The translations under genes were made by a program, and so were the position numbers. Under the pieces are notes generated by a model. That model was not told the DNA's origin and did not search any database. It was given only the letters and a program-made list of their open reading frames with translations. 64,000 nt of DNA, from assembly GCA_000697475.1 (NCBI GenBank), contig JNEU01000649.1, forward strand, positions 17,948 through 81,947. Reading direction: 5' to 3'. Shown in pieces: positions 33,237 through 45,244 of this stretch. Origin of the DNA: Lichtheimia corymbifera B2541. Its lineage: Eukaryota > Mucoromycota > Mucoromycetes > Mucorales > Lichtheimiaceae. The number at the start of each line of letters is the position of its first letter. Position 1 is the stretch's first letter.

Positions 33237-35211
33237 TTATTTGCCATTGGGATTCGATTTCTCTTGTGATGATGATGTCTTCCATTGAAAGAAATTACAT
33301 TGATATTCATTTCCAGTCGAGTTTTCAGGACCATAAGGTCTAGAGGGGAGAGAGAGAGAGGAAAAAGTCACATGCAAACGAATATACAACAAGCAAAAGA
33401 TCGGTCGAGACTTACCTGGAACACAAATAAAATTGACGTCCCTGATTAGGTCCTTTTTTGTTGACGACCATCAATTTGCAGGGTTCTTGATGTACACGGC
33501 ATTTGGGGGGTGGTTTGGCAGTGAATAGAGATGACCATGATGCTTTGGTATCTTGTCGTTCTTTGGCTTCAGCCATCAATGCTTCCATATCAATGTCATC
33601 GTTGTTCTCCTCTACTACGACATCGTCAGGGGCGTCATCCGATGTTGTTGCCGTTGATGAAGAGGATGGATTAGGCGTGGATTCTTTGTCCGAATTGGAG
33701 GATGTAAAATAGGATTTGAGCAATTTTTGGGATCCTGATGTTGTGCTCACGCTTGACTTGCGTTTCTTGGGTGATGATGATGATGATGTCGTGGATTTGC
33801 TGCGGATAGTAGGTCGTGATGCTGTTGTTGTTGTTGTACTGGGTCCAATTGAACTTTTGGTGGATTGTGGTGGTGACGCAAGGATATGATTGCTGCTGCT
33901 GGTATCTGTGGTTGTTGATTTTGCTCCAAAATACATGGATAGCTTCTTTTGTCTATTAGAGTACTCGTCGAAATTGGCAGCAAGAATAGCCGATGGTTCC
34001 GAATCTGAGGCGTTTGAGATGACATACGAATCATCCCGTAAATCGGCATAAACAGGACAATGGTCTGAGCCCATTATATCATTCCGAATATCGGCAAAAG
34101 TAAACTCTTGTTCCAAACCGCAAGATGCAAGCACATAATCAATCCTGACACCTACATAGAAGATCCTTATTAGCATCTGTTATGCTTCATCGATCCTCAT
34201 TCTCTTTGTTCTTTTTACCAAAGTTAGCGGGTCTATATATGTATATAGGATGATAAATCAATAAATGAATGACCCCATATCCATCCCTGGTAGCTTACCT
34301 TGAATTGAGTCTTGTGTTCCAACCTTATGAACCTGGGTTATTAATCTTGTATGGTTTCACGTAGACAATGGTGTAACAACTTACAAGTGAACATGCCTTT
34401 CCGATCGGGATGGTATTTCCGACAGAGATCAAGCATAGGTCCTTTGGGTGCAATCAATTGGTCAATCCATCCACGAAAGGGCAGGTCATTGAAACTCTTG
34501 AGCTCGCGCTTTTTGATCGCATTGGCAGGATCACAATGGTCAATTTCCTCATGGACCGTGTTGATATCACCGACCAAGACAACGTGTTTGCCTTGTTGTA
34601 AAAAGTCATCAATCCGCCATCGTACACAGGCATCGTAGTCAGTTTTGAATTGTCCCCGTGATTCGTTCGGAAGATACACATTGATCAATACGAGTTGGCC
34701 TAGACACATAATGATGCATCGGCCTTCGGCATCCAAATCACGCGCTTCGGTGCTCAGCGTCGAAAGAAAATCAACCATGCTTGTGTTGCTATGCATTGTC
34801 GTATTCAAGATGCCCGTGATCCCTTCTTCAGTCCAATAAGGTCGGAGCGGTTGCTTGACATAGATCGCCACTCCAGAGTATCCGAGCTTAATCTTGGAAA
34901 ATGTAAAGTAACCGTCATAGCCTGGTACAAGCGCCATGTCGCGTGTCAACTTGTTTCTTTGGCATTTGATCTCTTGCAAGCTTTATAACAGTAAGTGATA
35001 CATCCGCCTGTCTGTGCTATTGTAGTATTACTACTTACCATATGATATCGGCTTCAAGTGCATTCAGCATGCTCTACCATGAGCACGTTAGCCATTGCGT
35101 TGACTGTGTTCAGCACCTTTTCAACACTACCTCATAAGACTTTTTCTCATTCCAAGGGTGGTAATGCAGTACAGTGGCGAGTCCATTGATATTCCATGAC
35201 AAGATCCTCAT
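33237..35211 (-). CDS. APN2: AP endonuclease 2 (class II, APN2/APEX2)
   Basis: Seven exons (35211..35131, 35073..35039, 34980..34385, 34323..34299, 34232..34219, 34151..33416, 33339..33237) give 529 residues. The catalytic domain shows ILSWNINGL, ADIICLQEIKC (metal-binding Glu), VYLPNESRG, GDINT and GSDHCPVY, all in order. Two exons of 25 and 14 nt restore FTCWNTRLNSRPANFGVRIDY. The tail has a basic KKRK cluster, two PCNA-interaction motifs (QKKLSMYF at 33928..33951 and QKLLKSYF at 33706..33729), and a C-terminal GRF zinc finger (CRVHQEPCKL, FYLCSRPYGP). The enzyme cleaves abasic sites and removes blocked 3' ends in nuclear base-excision repair, guided by PCNA. Confidence 0.95.
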
Positions 35212-35960
35212 GACACGATAAACCAAAATATGGGAAATGCCGTTTGCCGCAGCTAAAAGGCGACAGGCCGCTTCTGCCAATCAAAATCATGGGCGCCCTC
35301 TCCATAGCTGTCAAACCATCCACTCCTCCTAGACATCACGTGACACATAGTTTTAGTGAATAGGATAGAATACGTTTTGGGAAATACATCTCTCGGTACA
35401 ATATAATCCTCGTGGTCATGCATGTACATGAACGTGCTGTGGAAATAACGTGTTGTCTATAATGAAAAATGGGGAACAAATTGGGGGAAACAATGAACAT
35501 CATGTGAGTCTCTCTCGCTCTTGGCGTGTTTATTTTCACGACGATTTCATTATGTCTCTTTTTCATTGTTGGTTGCTTTTTTTTCGTAACTGAGGCTGAA
35601 GAATGACCCTTTTGATTGTCATGGGTCATTCGAAGGATCACCATGTGTGTACACGTGATGGCTCAATGACCACAAGGTGATGGTGATGATGCTGACGCAA
35701 TAACCATTATCAACAACATGATTGCTCATTATATTACGTTCTTTTATGCGCATTACGTGTAATTCGCATTTAGGCAATAACGTATGCTATTGGCTCCTTT
35801 TTCTAAAATCCAGCCTTAAACGCATTAATATTTCAATGTTTGTATATCCACATCACCCCCCTTTTTATTGTACATACGGCCCGAGCGTCATCCGCAATTT
35901 CTCTTTAAAAGTCGTCGACAACCTTTTTGAACCATGTTGTTCACCATTTACTACTTTTTC
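35212..35960. other. Intergenic region between APN2 and the Whi5-like gene
   Basis: About 750 bp with divergent promoters. No coding frame is supported. Several CATCACGTGA-like sites (near 35335) and TGACGCAA (near 35692) could bind bHLH and bZIP factors. Confidence 0.4.
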
Positions 35961-36502
35961 ATGTCACCCATTCAACGTAGTAGTTATATGACACACGACG
36001 ATATACCCACTGTAAGTATACCCCTCTTCTTCTTTGGTATATGGGCAAGATGATTCATCCATTAATGAAAAAGATGCTGCGTCGTCTTCAAGTGCGGCTC
36101 CGCTTGGCAGAGTTCAAACGAAAGAACGGTTACGAAAAATACGATCTCTACACGTTGGAAAAGAATCTTTTACGAGCGACCAAGTGCTATCGTGCCTTGT
36201 TACGCCCACAACGACCAGCACCAGCAACGGCCACCACGAAATCGAAGCAGCATCGATATTATCCAACATTCCCTGTTAGCACAAAATACAATGATGCGAC
36301 AACACGATCCATGCTGATACTAGCCACGCATCATGTACAGGGACCACTTTCCGCGAAACGAGATACACCACCGCGTAGAATGAAATCCGATACCTCATCA
36401 TCATCCCCTTCCACGAGTAGCAGTAGCTCAGATGAGGAGGATGCTGCAAAGCTGCTTGTCATGCTTCACCATCACCATAACCACAACACCCTGTCGCATT
36501 AA
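35961..36502 (+). CDS. Small Whi5/Nrm1-like protein (candidate G1/S repressor)
   Basis: The main exon runs to 36502 and contains LQVRLRLAEFKRKNGYEKYD, close to the Whi5/Nrm1 signature (LxxRLxLAxxK) that contacts SBF/MBF transcription complexes. A Thr/Lys-rich middle, a Ser run and an acidic plus His-rich end follow. The proposed first exon 35961..36011 (MSPIQRSSYMTHDDIPT) joins at 36050 through a 38-bp intron, which is short; translation may instead begin at 36041 (MGKMIHPLMKK). The length (about 150-170) is less than yeast Whi5 (295) but near Nrm1 (249). If correct, the protein binds and restrains G1/S transcription factors. The call rests on one short motif. Confidence 0.5.
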
Positions 36503-36650
36503 ATTCCAATCCGCACCCATTAACTAGAAGACACCATCCATCCATCCATTCATATATATATACACATGTTTCATTCTTCATATACAATATTACTACTACT
36601 ACTACTAATACAAAGTATCTCTTGCATAATAAACACCAGCGCCACCATGT

Positions 36651-37248
36651 TCATCCAAGCTTCATGACCAATTCTTGTACGCGTTTGCCAATGATTGAAT
36701 TGTCGCAAAAGACGCTAGTGACAACGTAAGGTGGTTCCACACGTGCACGTCCCAAGACATGAATCACCGGGTCGTTTTCATCTTGCCTAAAAGGGACGCG
36801 ATGCTTTTGCATAGGTTAATGTGGGGGATCCATATATATATCGTCCTTGCTTGACAACTCACCTTTTCTAAATACTTTATCAATGCATCTCGACGTGTCT
36901 TTAACCAGGCTGGATCATCGCATACAAAGGACCTTCGTTGCAAGATAGCATCCATTGTCTTTACACCAAGACACCTTTCAGTATCCACTAAGCCCATATA
37001 AAAAAGTTGGTATAAAAAAGTTGATATCAACACACATATGTACACTCGCGTTTCTTACCGTGAACACTCGCAATGGCATGGTGCATGATGACACGGGCGT
37101 TGGGTGGTGTGTTTTCGCAATCGAGCAAAACGACGTTTCCTGACATTGGATCCACCGTGTATAGAAACCCACATTGATCTTGGCCTTTTCCTTTTAACGT
37201 GACTCGTACATGGTATCCTAATCGATTGCCGGCATCGCTTATATCCAT
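36651..37248 (-). CDS. Gemin6-like SMN-complex protein
   Basis: Three exons, 37248..37059, 36987..36876 and 36786..36651, give 145 residues. The N-terminal half is Sm-fold-like: GYHVRVTLKGKGQDQCGFL, then VDPMSGNVVLLDCENT and ARVIMHHAIASV, matching Gemin6 (YKGWVLTTDPVSANIVLV in human). The C-terminal half contains VIHVLGRARVEPPYVVTSVF and GKRVQELV, matching the Gemin6 tail (the PPY and RVQDLI region). Frame requires the donor AA|GTATTT for the second intron rather than the stronger AAG|GTGAGT just downstream. Gemin6 pairs with Gemin7 in the SMN complex that loads Sm proteins on snRNAs. Yeasts lack it. Confidence 0.65.
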
Positions 37249-38915
37249 AGTCGTCTTCAAGGGGTATCGTGTTTGAGGGAGGGGGAGAAAAGTTGAAGAC
37301 CGGAGAAGGGGAAAATGTATTTTACAAGCAGCCAACAACATACTACTTCTTGCCCATCATCATCATTTTCTTGTTCATATCCACGCACATGCACATACAC
37401 ACAACACACAACAAAAAGTTAAGTCAGTGAGTTTCATTGGTTGACCTGATTAGGAGAGTGGGCGTGCGTGCATGGATCACACAAATAGCATTGATGCTGC
37501 TTACGTGTGTGTGTATTATACTAATTCGCTTTGTTTGGCTTGCACTCTTACTATATTTTTGTGTGCCAAGCAAGCATTTTGACATTGTATACATTACTTA
37601 ATGAAGGAGTCTCAAATATACGCATGACATTTGTAAATGAAGAGTACATCTATCTCCCAAGTATCTCAGCCGTACAACCCATGGTGCGTATTTTCCCCAC
37701 GGTCCACGCTGACAACAAGTCTTTTTTGTCGTTCCGAACCCTGAGCAATTGTAGCACAAAGGTGAAAAGACCACATACTCTATCTACTACTTTGAAGAAT
37801 AGTGTCCCCCATCTTGTCAAATTGTCATCTGATTTAATATTATAAAAAAATCTCATGTCATGTATATATACAAAAAATAGATGATGATTCTGATTACTGT
37901 ATTGATAAGCACTCCTTCTTATCATGATGATATCTCTTGATAGGAAGATTTTGGGTGTGTGTGGGGGCGGAAAAGGAAATTACAACAGTGCATGTGAGAT
38001 TGATTGATAGAGCTCTATTGCTATGACTACAGCAAAATACCTGGGTGTGTATGAATAAAAGAACGTGATCATATCGTTGGATGATGTGAGGGGAATTGCG
38101 TGTGTGTAACTCCCCCAAGGCACATGTTTACTTGTCAGAGTGGTAGGTGGTGGCAGGAGGTGGAGGATTATTATTATACTATATGCTTGGCATGAATGAA
38201 TGTGGAATGTAGATTTGGGTATCTCACATGCTGTACACACATACGCGTGAATCTCAAGAGATCCAACATGCATGGTATTATTTTCATCTGCTATTCCCAT
38301 CCATTCATTTACCCCCCATTGGGGTTGGTTGGTGGAGAGGGCGACCTAAGCGTGAGAATGTTTAATACCCCGCACGAGCAATAACAATTTTTTTTTGGTG
38401 TTGTATGACACATCCCGCCTGCCTGCCAGCCATGCAATCACATGGGGCCAAGAAAGGGAGCGCTGTTGATCTGTCTTTCCGAAAAAGGTTCTGCAACAAC
38501 TGATGCTGACGGATAATTATATGCCGTGTCACCAGGAATCAGGAGTCGTCCACCTTTAAAAGTATTCGAAACATCGGGGGGAATGTTTACATAATCCCTT
38601 TCTGAAATCAACAGGAAAGAAAAAAGAGAAACAAAACGTTTTAAAGAGAGAGAGCCATGTGCATATATGTAATGTATATTTTCACTTGAAAGTATTTACA
38701 GCAAGCAATCGAGAGAAGGGTTTTGGATGAATGATGATGATGAGGGGAATGATACAAAGATAACAATGAATGTGTGCGAAAGAGAGAGAAAGAGAGAAAT
38801 AGCAGTGGAATGGATAAGGTCTAGCTAGCTAAAGGCATGATGCAAAATGATGATGAGGGGGGTTGGTGATAGTAAAAAGTAATGAGAGGAAAAAAAGTAT
38901 ACATGTAAAGATGAT
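37249..38915. other. Long intergenic region; no gene seen
   Basis: About 1.67 kb. The right part (38640-38915) is purine-rich and probably the 3' untranslated region of the CreA/Mig1-type gene. Open frames near 37531..37845 and 37980..38300 overlap each other on opposite strands and lack protein-like features. Confidence 0.45.
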
Positions 38916-39683
38916 TTAGAGAGAAGGAAAGACAGAATGGATCGAGGGTAGAGCCTTATCAGAAGCCACAGCAATAGGAGGAAGGACTCGAGCTTGAGGA
39001 GGACGATCCATTAGATCAAGCAAACTTGAGTTGGTTGTAGTAGGTACGGCATGTTGTTGTTGAGGACGAGCAAACACAGGGCACCAATTTGCGCATTCAA
39101 GAGGTGCCAATTTTGGAGAAGTGGAGTGGATAGCCTTGGGTGATCCCATGGGTGACAATACACGAGGTGAAAGGGTTGGCGAGTTGCCAGGTGTGAAGAG
39201 GAACTCTGCATCCGAATCAGAATGTAAATGTTCACTAGCTGAAAGAGCAGGTGATGTAGGTGCCGAAGGGGGTGGTGTGATAATCACAGATTGTTGTTGA
39301 TGTTGATCCAGCGATTGAGTAGTAGCAGGAGAAGGTTTAGCTCTCTTGTTGGAAGATGCCTTTTGTTGACGACGTTCACGGCGCTTGTTGGGAGAAGTGT
39401 GGATACGAACATGACGAGTAAGCTCATCTGATCGTGAAAAACGTTTTTCACATCCAGGAAAAGTGCATTGATGTGGCTTCTCACCGGTGTGAGTGCGAAT
39501 GTGACGAGTTTGATGTTCAAGACGATAGAACGACTTGGGGCACATGGGACATTTGTAGGGACGTGGAACGTTAGCCTTATCAACCGCAGCAATAGGGCGC
39601 TTGGCTGGTGTAGTGTTGACGTTGTTGTTGGAAGGTGGTGCCATAGAAAGGCTCAAAAGGCTGGAAGCTGCTTGCAGCGACAT
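38916..39683 (-). CDS. CreA/Mig1-type C2H2 zinc-finger repressor
   Basis: A single exon of 255 residues beginning [14 protein letters not shown]. Residues about 40-100 carry two C2H2 fingers: [28 protein letters not shown] and then [19 protein letters not shown] (quoted in parts). Finger 1 with RLEHQTRH and finger 2 with RSDELTRH are diagnostic of CreA/Mig1, which bind SYGGRG sites and repress genes for alternative carbon sources when glucose is present. A basic cluster (KRRERRQQK) follows, likely nuclear localisation, then Ser/Pro-rich sequence and a conserved-looking end ([14 protein letters not shown]). It is shorter than CreA (about 415). Confidence 0.87.
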   Translation of the reverse strand: MSLQAASSLLSLSMAPPSNNNVNTTPAKRPIAAVDKANVPRPYKCPMCPKSFYRLEHQTRHIRTHTGEKPHQCTFPGCEKRFSRSDELTRHVRIHTSPNKRRERRQQKASSNKRAKPSPATTQSLDQHQQQSVIITPPPSAPTSPALSASEHLHSDSDAEFLFTPGNSPTLSPRVLSPMGSPKAIHSTSPKLAPLECANWCPVFARPQQQHAVPTTTNSSLLDLMDRPPQARVLPPIAVASDKALPSIHSVFPSL

Positions 39684-40083
39684 TGGGGATGGATTTGATA
39701 AAAGAGTAAGTTTTTGAAAAAAGAAATGTGGAGTGAACTTTGAATTGCTCACGGGTCCTTTTTATACAGGTGTCGGATTGCGATGTGTAGCGATAGGAAA
39801 AAGGGCCACCGGAGTGTCAATGCGTTGTTATTTGGGGGGTTCATGGGTGGGGTCGTATCGGGTGAAGACCGGAACATGAGTGGAACAGGCGACTTTTATG
39901 ATCACGCAATCCAAAATCATCCGTTCCCCGACGACCACATTTTCCAACTTGGTGGCTTATCAATTTTACCATTCACTCAGTCCCACTACCCACCAACCAC
40001 CAACCAAATCACTCCAACTGAGAGAATGCTGCAATATCACCTTTATACTCGTCGTCACTGCTACTCCTCTTTATTATTCAACT

Positions 40084-41095
40084 ATGGCCAGTTACGAAGT
40101 CTTTAGCCGTATACAACCACACGAATATCTACGTCGTTTCCTTGACCAGTCCATTCGTCCCGATGGTCGCCCTCTTGATCGCTTTCGAAAAACTCTTATT
40201 ACAACCGATTCTATTGCAGCTGCCGATGCCAGCGCCATGGTCCGCTTAGGTGGCACCGCGATCGTGTGTGGTATCAAGGCTGAAGTATGCGAACCCCACG
40301 TAGAACGACCTGATCAAGGCTATTTGGGTATGTATGCATAAAAGCAAACGCGATGGACACACGCCATGACTCACACACGCATTCCTTGCTTGCATAGTTC
40401 CTAACGTCGAGTTATCACCCATGTGCTCATCAAAGTTCCGCCCTGGTCCCCCTCCTGAAAGTGCTCAAGCCATATCACAATTGATCCATGAATTGTTTTC
40501 AAGGTAAATTCACCATACGAATTCATGCATTACATTTCTAATGACGATGATGTCTACTTACTAGTTGCAATATCCTTCCACTTGAATCGCTTTGTATTGA
40601 ATCTGGTAAAGCTGTCTGGGTGCTTTATGCAGACATTGTGTGTCTCAATTACGATGGCAATATCACGGATGCAAGTTTACTGGCTTTGACAGCAGCCCTG
40701 AACAAATGTAAATTCTATTTGGGATGCAACATTACCTTTCGTGATCCGCTGACATGTGCTTTTACATTTCCATAGTAACATTACCAAAAGCATCAGTATC
40801 CGAATCCATGGTGGTTGAAGCCGATGCATCTGATCGAGTGCCTATAAAGTTAGCACGAGTACCAGTGGCATCCACATTTTGTGTCTTTCAACAACCCTAT
40901 GCAGTCCTCTCCGACCCGAATGAAGCCGAAGAGTCACTTTCACGCGAAACAGTGACAGTGGTATTGGATACGACAGGTCAACTTTGTATGGTGCATAAAA
41001 ATGGTGGCAACAGCGTACCCATGGATACCTTCAAGGCATGCTTTGATCGCGCTAGTGAGCGGACAAGTCAAATTGCGGTTCTCTTACTCAAATAA
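40084..41095 (+). CDS. RRP43: Exosome complex subunit RRP43 (RNase PH-like)
   Basis: Four exons, 40084..40327, 40398..40503, 40565..40707 and 40776..41095, give 270 residues; human EXOSC8 has 276. The start [20 protein letters not shown] followed by [13 protein letters not shown] is the RNase PH-family opening. [12 protein letters not shown], the [19 protein letters not shown] segment and [15 protein letters not shown] complete the fold. The protein is one of six RNase PH-like subunits forming the ring of the RNA exosome; these have lost catalytic activity and guide RNA to Rrp44/Rrp6. All introns are GT-AG, 60-70 bp. Confidence 0.93.
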
Positions 41096-41788
41096 AGTTG
41101 GCTGTGTACACCGTATGATGATTTTTTGGCATTGTTTGTTGTTTATTTTCTCCGTATGTATTGGTTGATAAGGGGGAGGGAGTGAGGATCAGATCATGTT
41201 GTTATAAAATCCGATATGTGCGACTTGGGGGGAGAGGGGAGAAAAAAAGACATTACAAAATTGGTGCATAAACTGTGGGGGGAAAAAGCGTATAACGGTT
41301 TTTTCCTAAGGAATCTTACTAAAGGTTATCCCGAGTAGCAGCATGTGCTTTAAAATGAAGCATGTGCGCTGCGCTGAGTTGCACATGTGTGGTGCATTGA
41401 ATGGGGGAGACACAGAAAACATGACCCCCCAACGTGGAGAGAAAAAGAGATTCAAATGATTGATAAGGCTCGATACGCGGGGCAATCGGGGAAAGTGGAG
41501 AATGTAATTGCCATAAACTGGAAACAAAAATCAACATGTAAAACTGCTTACAATAGCACACGACCGGGGGTTAGTGCCGTATTCCAGGGTCTCCAGCCGT
41601 TTTCACCCCGCACTCTGAGTGGAAAAATTTATCTTTACGCTTGCTTTTCTGAATCTACCCAAGATCTCCCGCGCATTCTTGGCCTGTCGAACCCTTAATT
41701 CGGATACTGCCGAGACAGTCTTTCTCTAAAACCACTCCACTCAAATCTAACACTGATATGATACCAAGATTATGTTATCCTCCACATT
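41096..41788. other. Convergent intergenic region between RRP43 and CLASP
   Basis: About 690 bp between two convergent 3' ends, with G-rich runs (GGGGGGAGAGGGG near 41226). No supported gene. Confidence 0.5.
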
Positions 41789-44700
41789 TTATTCGGAGAC
41801 CACGTTTTGGCTAATGTAATGTTTGACTAGGCCGAGTTGGTCGACCCTGAGCAAAGGTGTAAGATAGCTCACAAAGAATTCTTCTCCAATAGTCTTGTGA
41901 ATGCCAACAATGGCTTGCATCCATGCCACTCGTACACTGGTCTCTGAATGATAGCCGCTCTACATATGATATATCCCATCAATCATCATCATCATCTTTG
42001 ATCCAAGCTTCCACCCCCCCAATTTACCTTTATCAAAATAGCGGTAGTGACAGCTTGTTTATCCAGCAATTCTTTCAGTACATGCTTCGGGATGTTGGGT
42101 GATAGCTGACCAATCCTGATAAGCAATACGGCCAAAGCCTTGTTGTGTTGTTCTCGCTCGTTCAAGAGGGACCATAATAATCGAATCCGTTCATTCTCGT
42201 CTGGGATCTTGCTGAATAAATCATCGAAAACATCTTCACAAGACGTCTATTTCTTTTACAAATCAACCTATTGTCTGCTACTCAGCAGCCACCACGTTTT
42301 CCTTTCCGCCATTTTGACTCGCTTCTTTTCCGCCTACCTCTTGATTCCGATCATTTTCTATTCCGGTCAGAAGCGCATTTGCCAATGGATAAGCTATACA
42401 CGCCGTTGGATCACCATGTTTTTTCCCATTCTCTTGATAATAGCTGAACACGGCCGATTGGTTGTTCAAGAGTCGTTTGACGAGCCTGATTGCTTGAATC
42501 TTGATTTGGACATTGTGCGACGTGGATTGCAAAAACGTGATGATACATTCCATAAGCGACAGGTACATTTTCCCGGTATCATTCCTAGGTTCGATCGGGC
42601 CAATCCATAAATCGCCTTCACCCGAATAAATATGATGACGCTGGATAACAGGTGTGGCATCTGATAAAGCCTCCAGTTGTTGAATGATGGCTTCGGAAGG
42701 TTCTTGTCGCTGTAAATGACGAATACATTCGGCTAGCTTTTGCATTCGTATTTGGATCAACCCCGCAGTTGGTTTTTCTTCATCGGCAGATACTGTATCC
42801 GCTGATGTATTATCCTTTTCAGGCTAAATCGCATGCTCCCCATTAGATAAAATATGTCATCCCCTCCCCTTCCCATGCAAGTTAAATTACCTGCTGCACC
42901 TGCTCCTCCTCTTCTAATGCTGTGATACCCATCGAGTTGTCGCTGCTGCTGTCATGACTTTGCCTTATACTCATTTTCTCCACTGCTTTTTCAAAGTCCC
43001 CAGACACCAAATCGAATACATGTTCATTACTCAATTTCAGTCGGCCTGCGAGCAAAACGAGACGTGTGTAATATTCAGATGAAGGATCTTGTGTGGCATC
43101 TTGCAGCATAGAAAGAATCAATACAAGGCATTGACGAATATTGTTCCCCTCTTCCAACCATGGCTGATCGTTGTTGGTGGTGGATAGCCATGATTTCCCT
43201 TCTTGGCAAATCTCCGTATCTTGGTCAATCTCCAATCCGACAAAGGTGCATACAAGCTCATCAAGCCATTCTAACAAGTACTGCCTGCATGGTGATGGAT
43301 CATGTTGTAAGGAGGATAAAAGATGAACGAGTCGTTCTGGTATCTGTGGATCCTGATGGTTGAGGAAGAATTTGAGACGTGCGAGTCCTCTGGTGTAAAG
43401 AGACCTTGTAGCACTCGGTAGCTCGTCATTTTGACTTGCTGAAATCATGACGGGAAGATATTGCTCCAAGGTAAGCACACGTGTGAAAATGCCAGCAAGG
43501 CAATCCCAAGATGTAAGTGTTTCATGAAGAATGGTGTCGTCGTAACGTGAAGTAAGATAGTTGAGGAGAATAGGGACAAGTGTGTTGATATCAGGAATGT
43601 CACGTGGTAAAGGGGAGGATGGATAATGTTTCAATTTCCCTGCAAGCATTCGAATCGCCCTGCAATTGCTTGTAGCATCGTTGCTATTCAACATTCCCAA
43701 TAATGCTGCTGAACTTAGTGATGCGAGTGACATGCGCCTATCCACTTCATCATTTGGTGTCTCTATTGATGTTGTTGGTGCTGCTGCATCCTTTTCCTCC
43801 TCTTCTTCTTCCTTTTCCAGTGATCGTTTGCGAGGAATTGTTGATGTCGATCGAGTAAGTCTACGTCGTCGTGGTATTGCTGATTGAGAAGGTGTTGGTT
43901 GTGGTGATGGTGGATGACTGATACTGCGTATCCTCGATTTTGATGAAAGAGCCGTAGCAGGTTGTTGTTGTTGTGATGGCGTCCTTTTGGGTTCCAATTT
44001 TGAAAGCTGCTTCTGTGTAACAGCATCAAACCCTTGGATCAATCTAGAAAGTTGTGTAAGAAATGTGTTGAAATTGGGACCCCATTAAAGCTTTTATATA
44101 CCTTGATGCACGTTCCGGCCAATGTGTTTGAAATAGGGAATAAAGACTTCGACTGGCTTCTCGCACTGAAGGTGCAGCATCCACCAACCCCTTTGTCAGG
44201 CACGTTTCAATGTTGTCAGTGTTGTCAATATGGGATGCATGGGTCTCCAAGATAGTTTGCAAATGTAACATGGCGTGATGACGAGCCTGTACATTCTTAT
44301 CATTCATCAGGGCACTGACATGCTGAAGTGTTCGATGTCGAAAAGGCGTGTTGGATAAAAAGGATCGAGTCGCTTCCATGGCATTCGTGGCAATCATTCG
44401 TTTCGTGGAGGAAGCGCATCGCAACAAGCATAACAACAACGTATCATGCGTATAAATATCAATGTCGTATCCAAGTTGCTTTCCAAGGTCGGCGATCACG
44501 TTGATGCCTGCAAGAGATAGCGATGTTCGTAGACTGCCCACCTTTATACCATGTTAATAGATCATCCATCAAACAAAAAAGATATGTTACTCACACATTG
44601 GACTACACCACTGGAGAGTGCGCGCATCTCGCGTACAATTGAGTCTTTCCATGCCTTGTCTCCTCCATTCAACATGTTGTGTAAAGTCTGCAATGCCTTT

Positions 44701-44958
44701 TCTTGATCTTGCCAGTTGTCGTCGGCATTGCTGTTATGGCCAAGGGCAGTCGTAATGGCAGACAGTTGACGTTCAAGCTCCTTTGTGTTTGTAATCTTGA
44801 CGAGACAATGAGTACGATTCCATTGGGTGATTGTGCAGTAGACCTACGTTGCTCAAAGCGGCCATGCATAGAAACAGTAGTGGGAAAAGGAACAACCCAA
44901 CTCCGTCAGCTGCCATGGAGACAATGTCGTGTACCAGAAATGTCCTTTGACCTGGCAT
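41789..44958 (-). CDS. CLASP-family microtubule-stabilising protein
   Basis: Seven exons (44958..44935, 44843..44595, 44541..44102, 44043..42891, 42823..42338, 42246..42028, 41959..41789) give 913 residues. Residues about 90-240 form a TOG/CLASP_N array (NDKNVQARHHAMLHLQTIL and DAAPSVREASRSLYSLFQ are typical HEAT turns). A Ser/Arg/Pro-rich linker with SRIRSISHPPSP and STIPRKRS follows, the usual microtubule-binding basic region. More HEAT repeats fill the C-terminal half, ending with SVRVAWMQAIVGIHKTIGEE and LGLVKHYISQN, like the CLASP C-terminal domain. The protein should promote microtubule rescue and spindle stability. The 8-codon first exon is the least certain part. Confidence 0.85.
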
Positions 44959-45244
44959 ATTGAGATAACCCTCTACAACTATCCTTCTTTTTCATACGTA
45001 CTACAACTCCCATATCCATACTACGCACGATGGTGGAAGGTGGTAGGCGCCTTTTGTGATGGGCATGTACAGGTGATAGATAGCTAAAAAAGATGCCATG
45101 ATAGGAAATTGCTGTCATTCATGAGAAATATTATCACCTGGCTTGCTTTGGCTAAGGATCGTTGACAGAACATCAGACTCAATCACCATCCCTGAGTGGC
45201 CATGATACCCCATACATAATAACCACTTGCATTCATGATCTAGA

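Noticed and set aside
36861..36866. Strong GTGAGT donor for the second Gemin6 intron
   Set aside because: It leaves exon 3 out of phase. The weaker GTATTT eleven bases upstream restores the conserved frame.
37531..38300. Genes in the long intergenic region before the CreA/Mig1-type gene
   Set aside because: Open frames lie on both strands over the same bases, lack splice support and have low-complexity composition.
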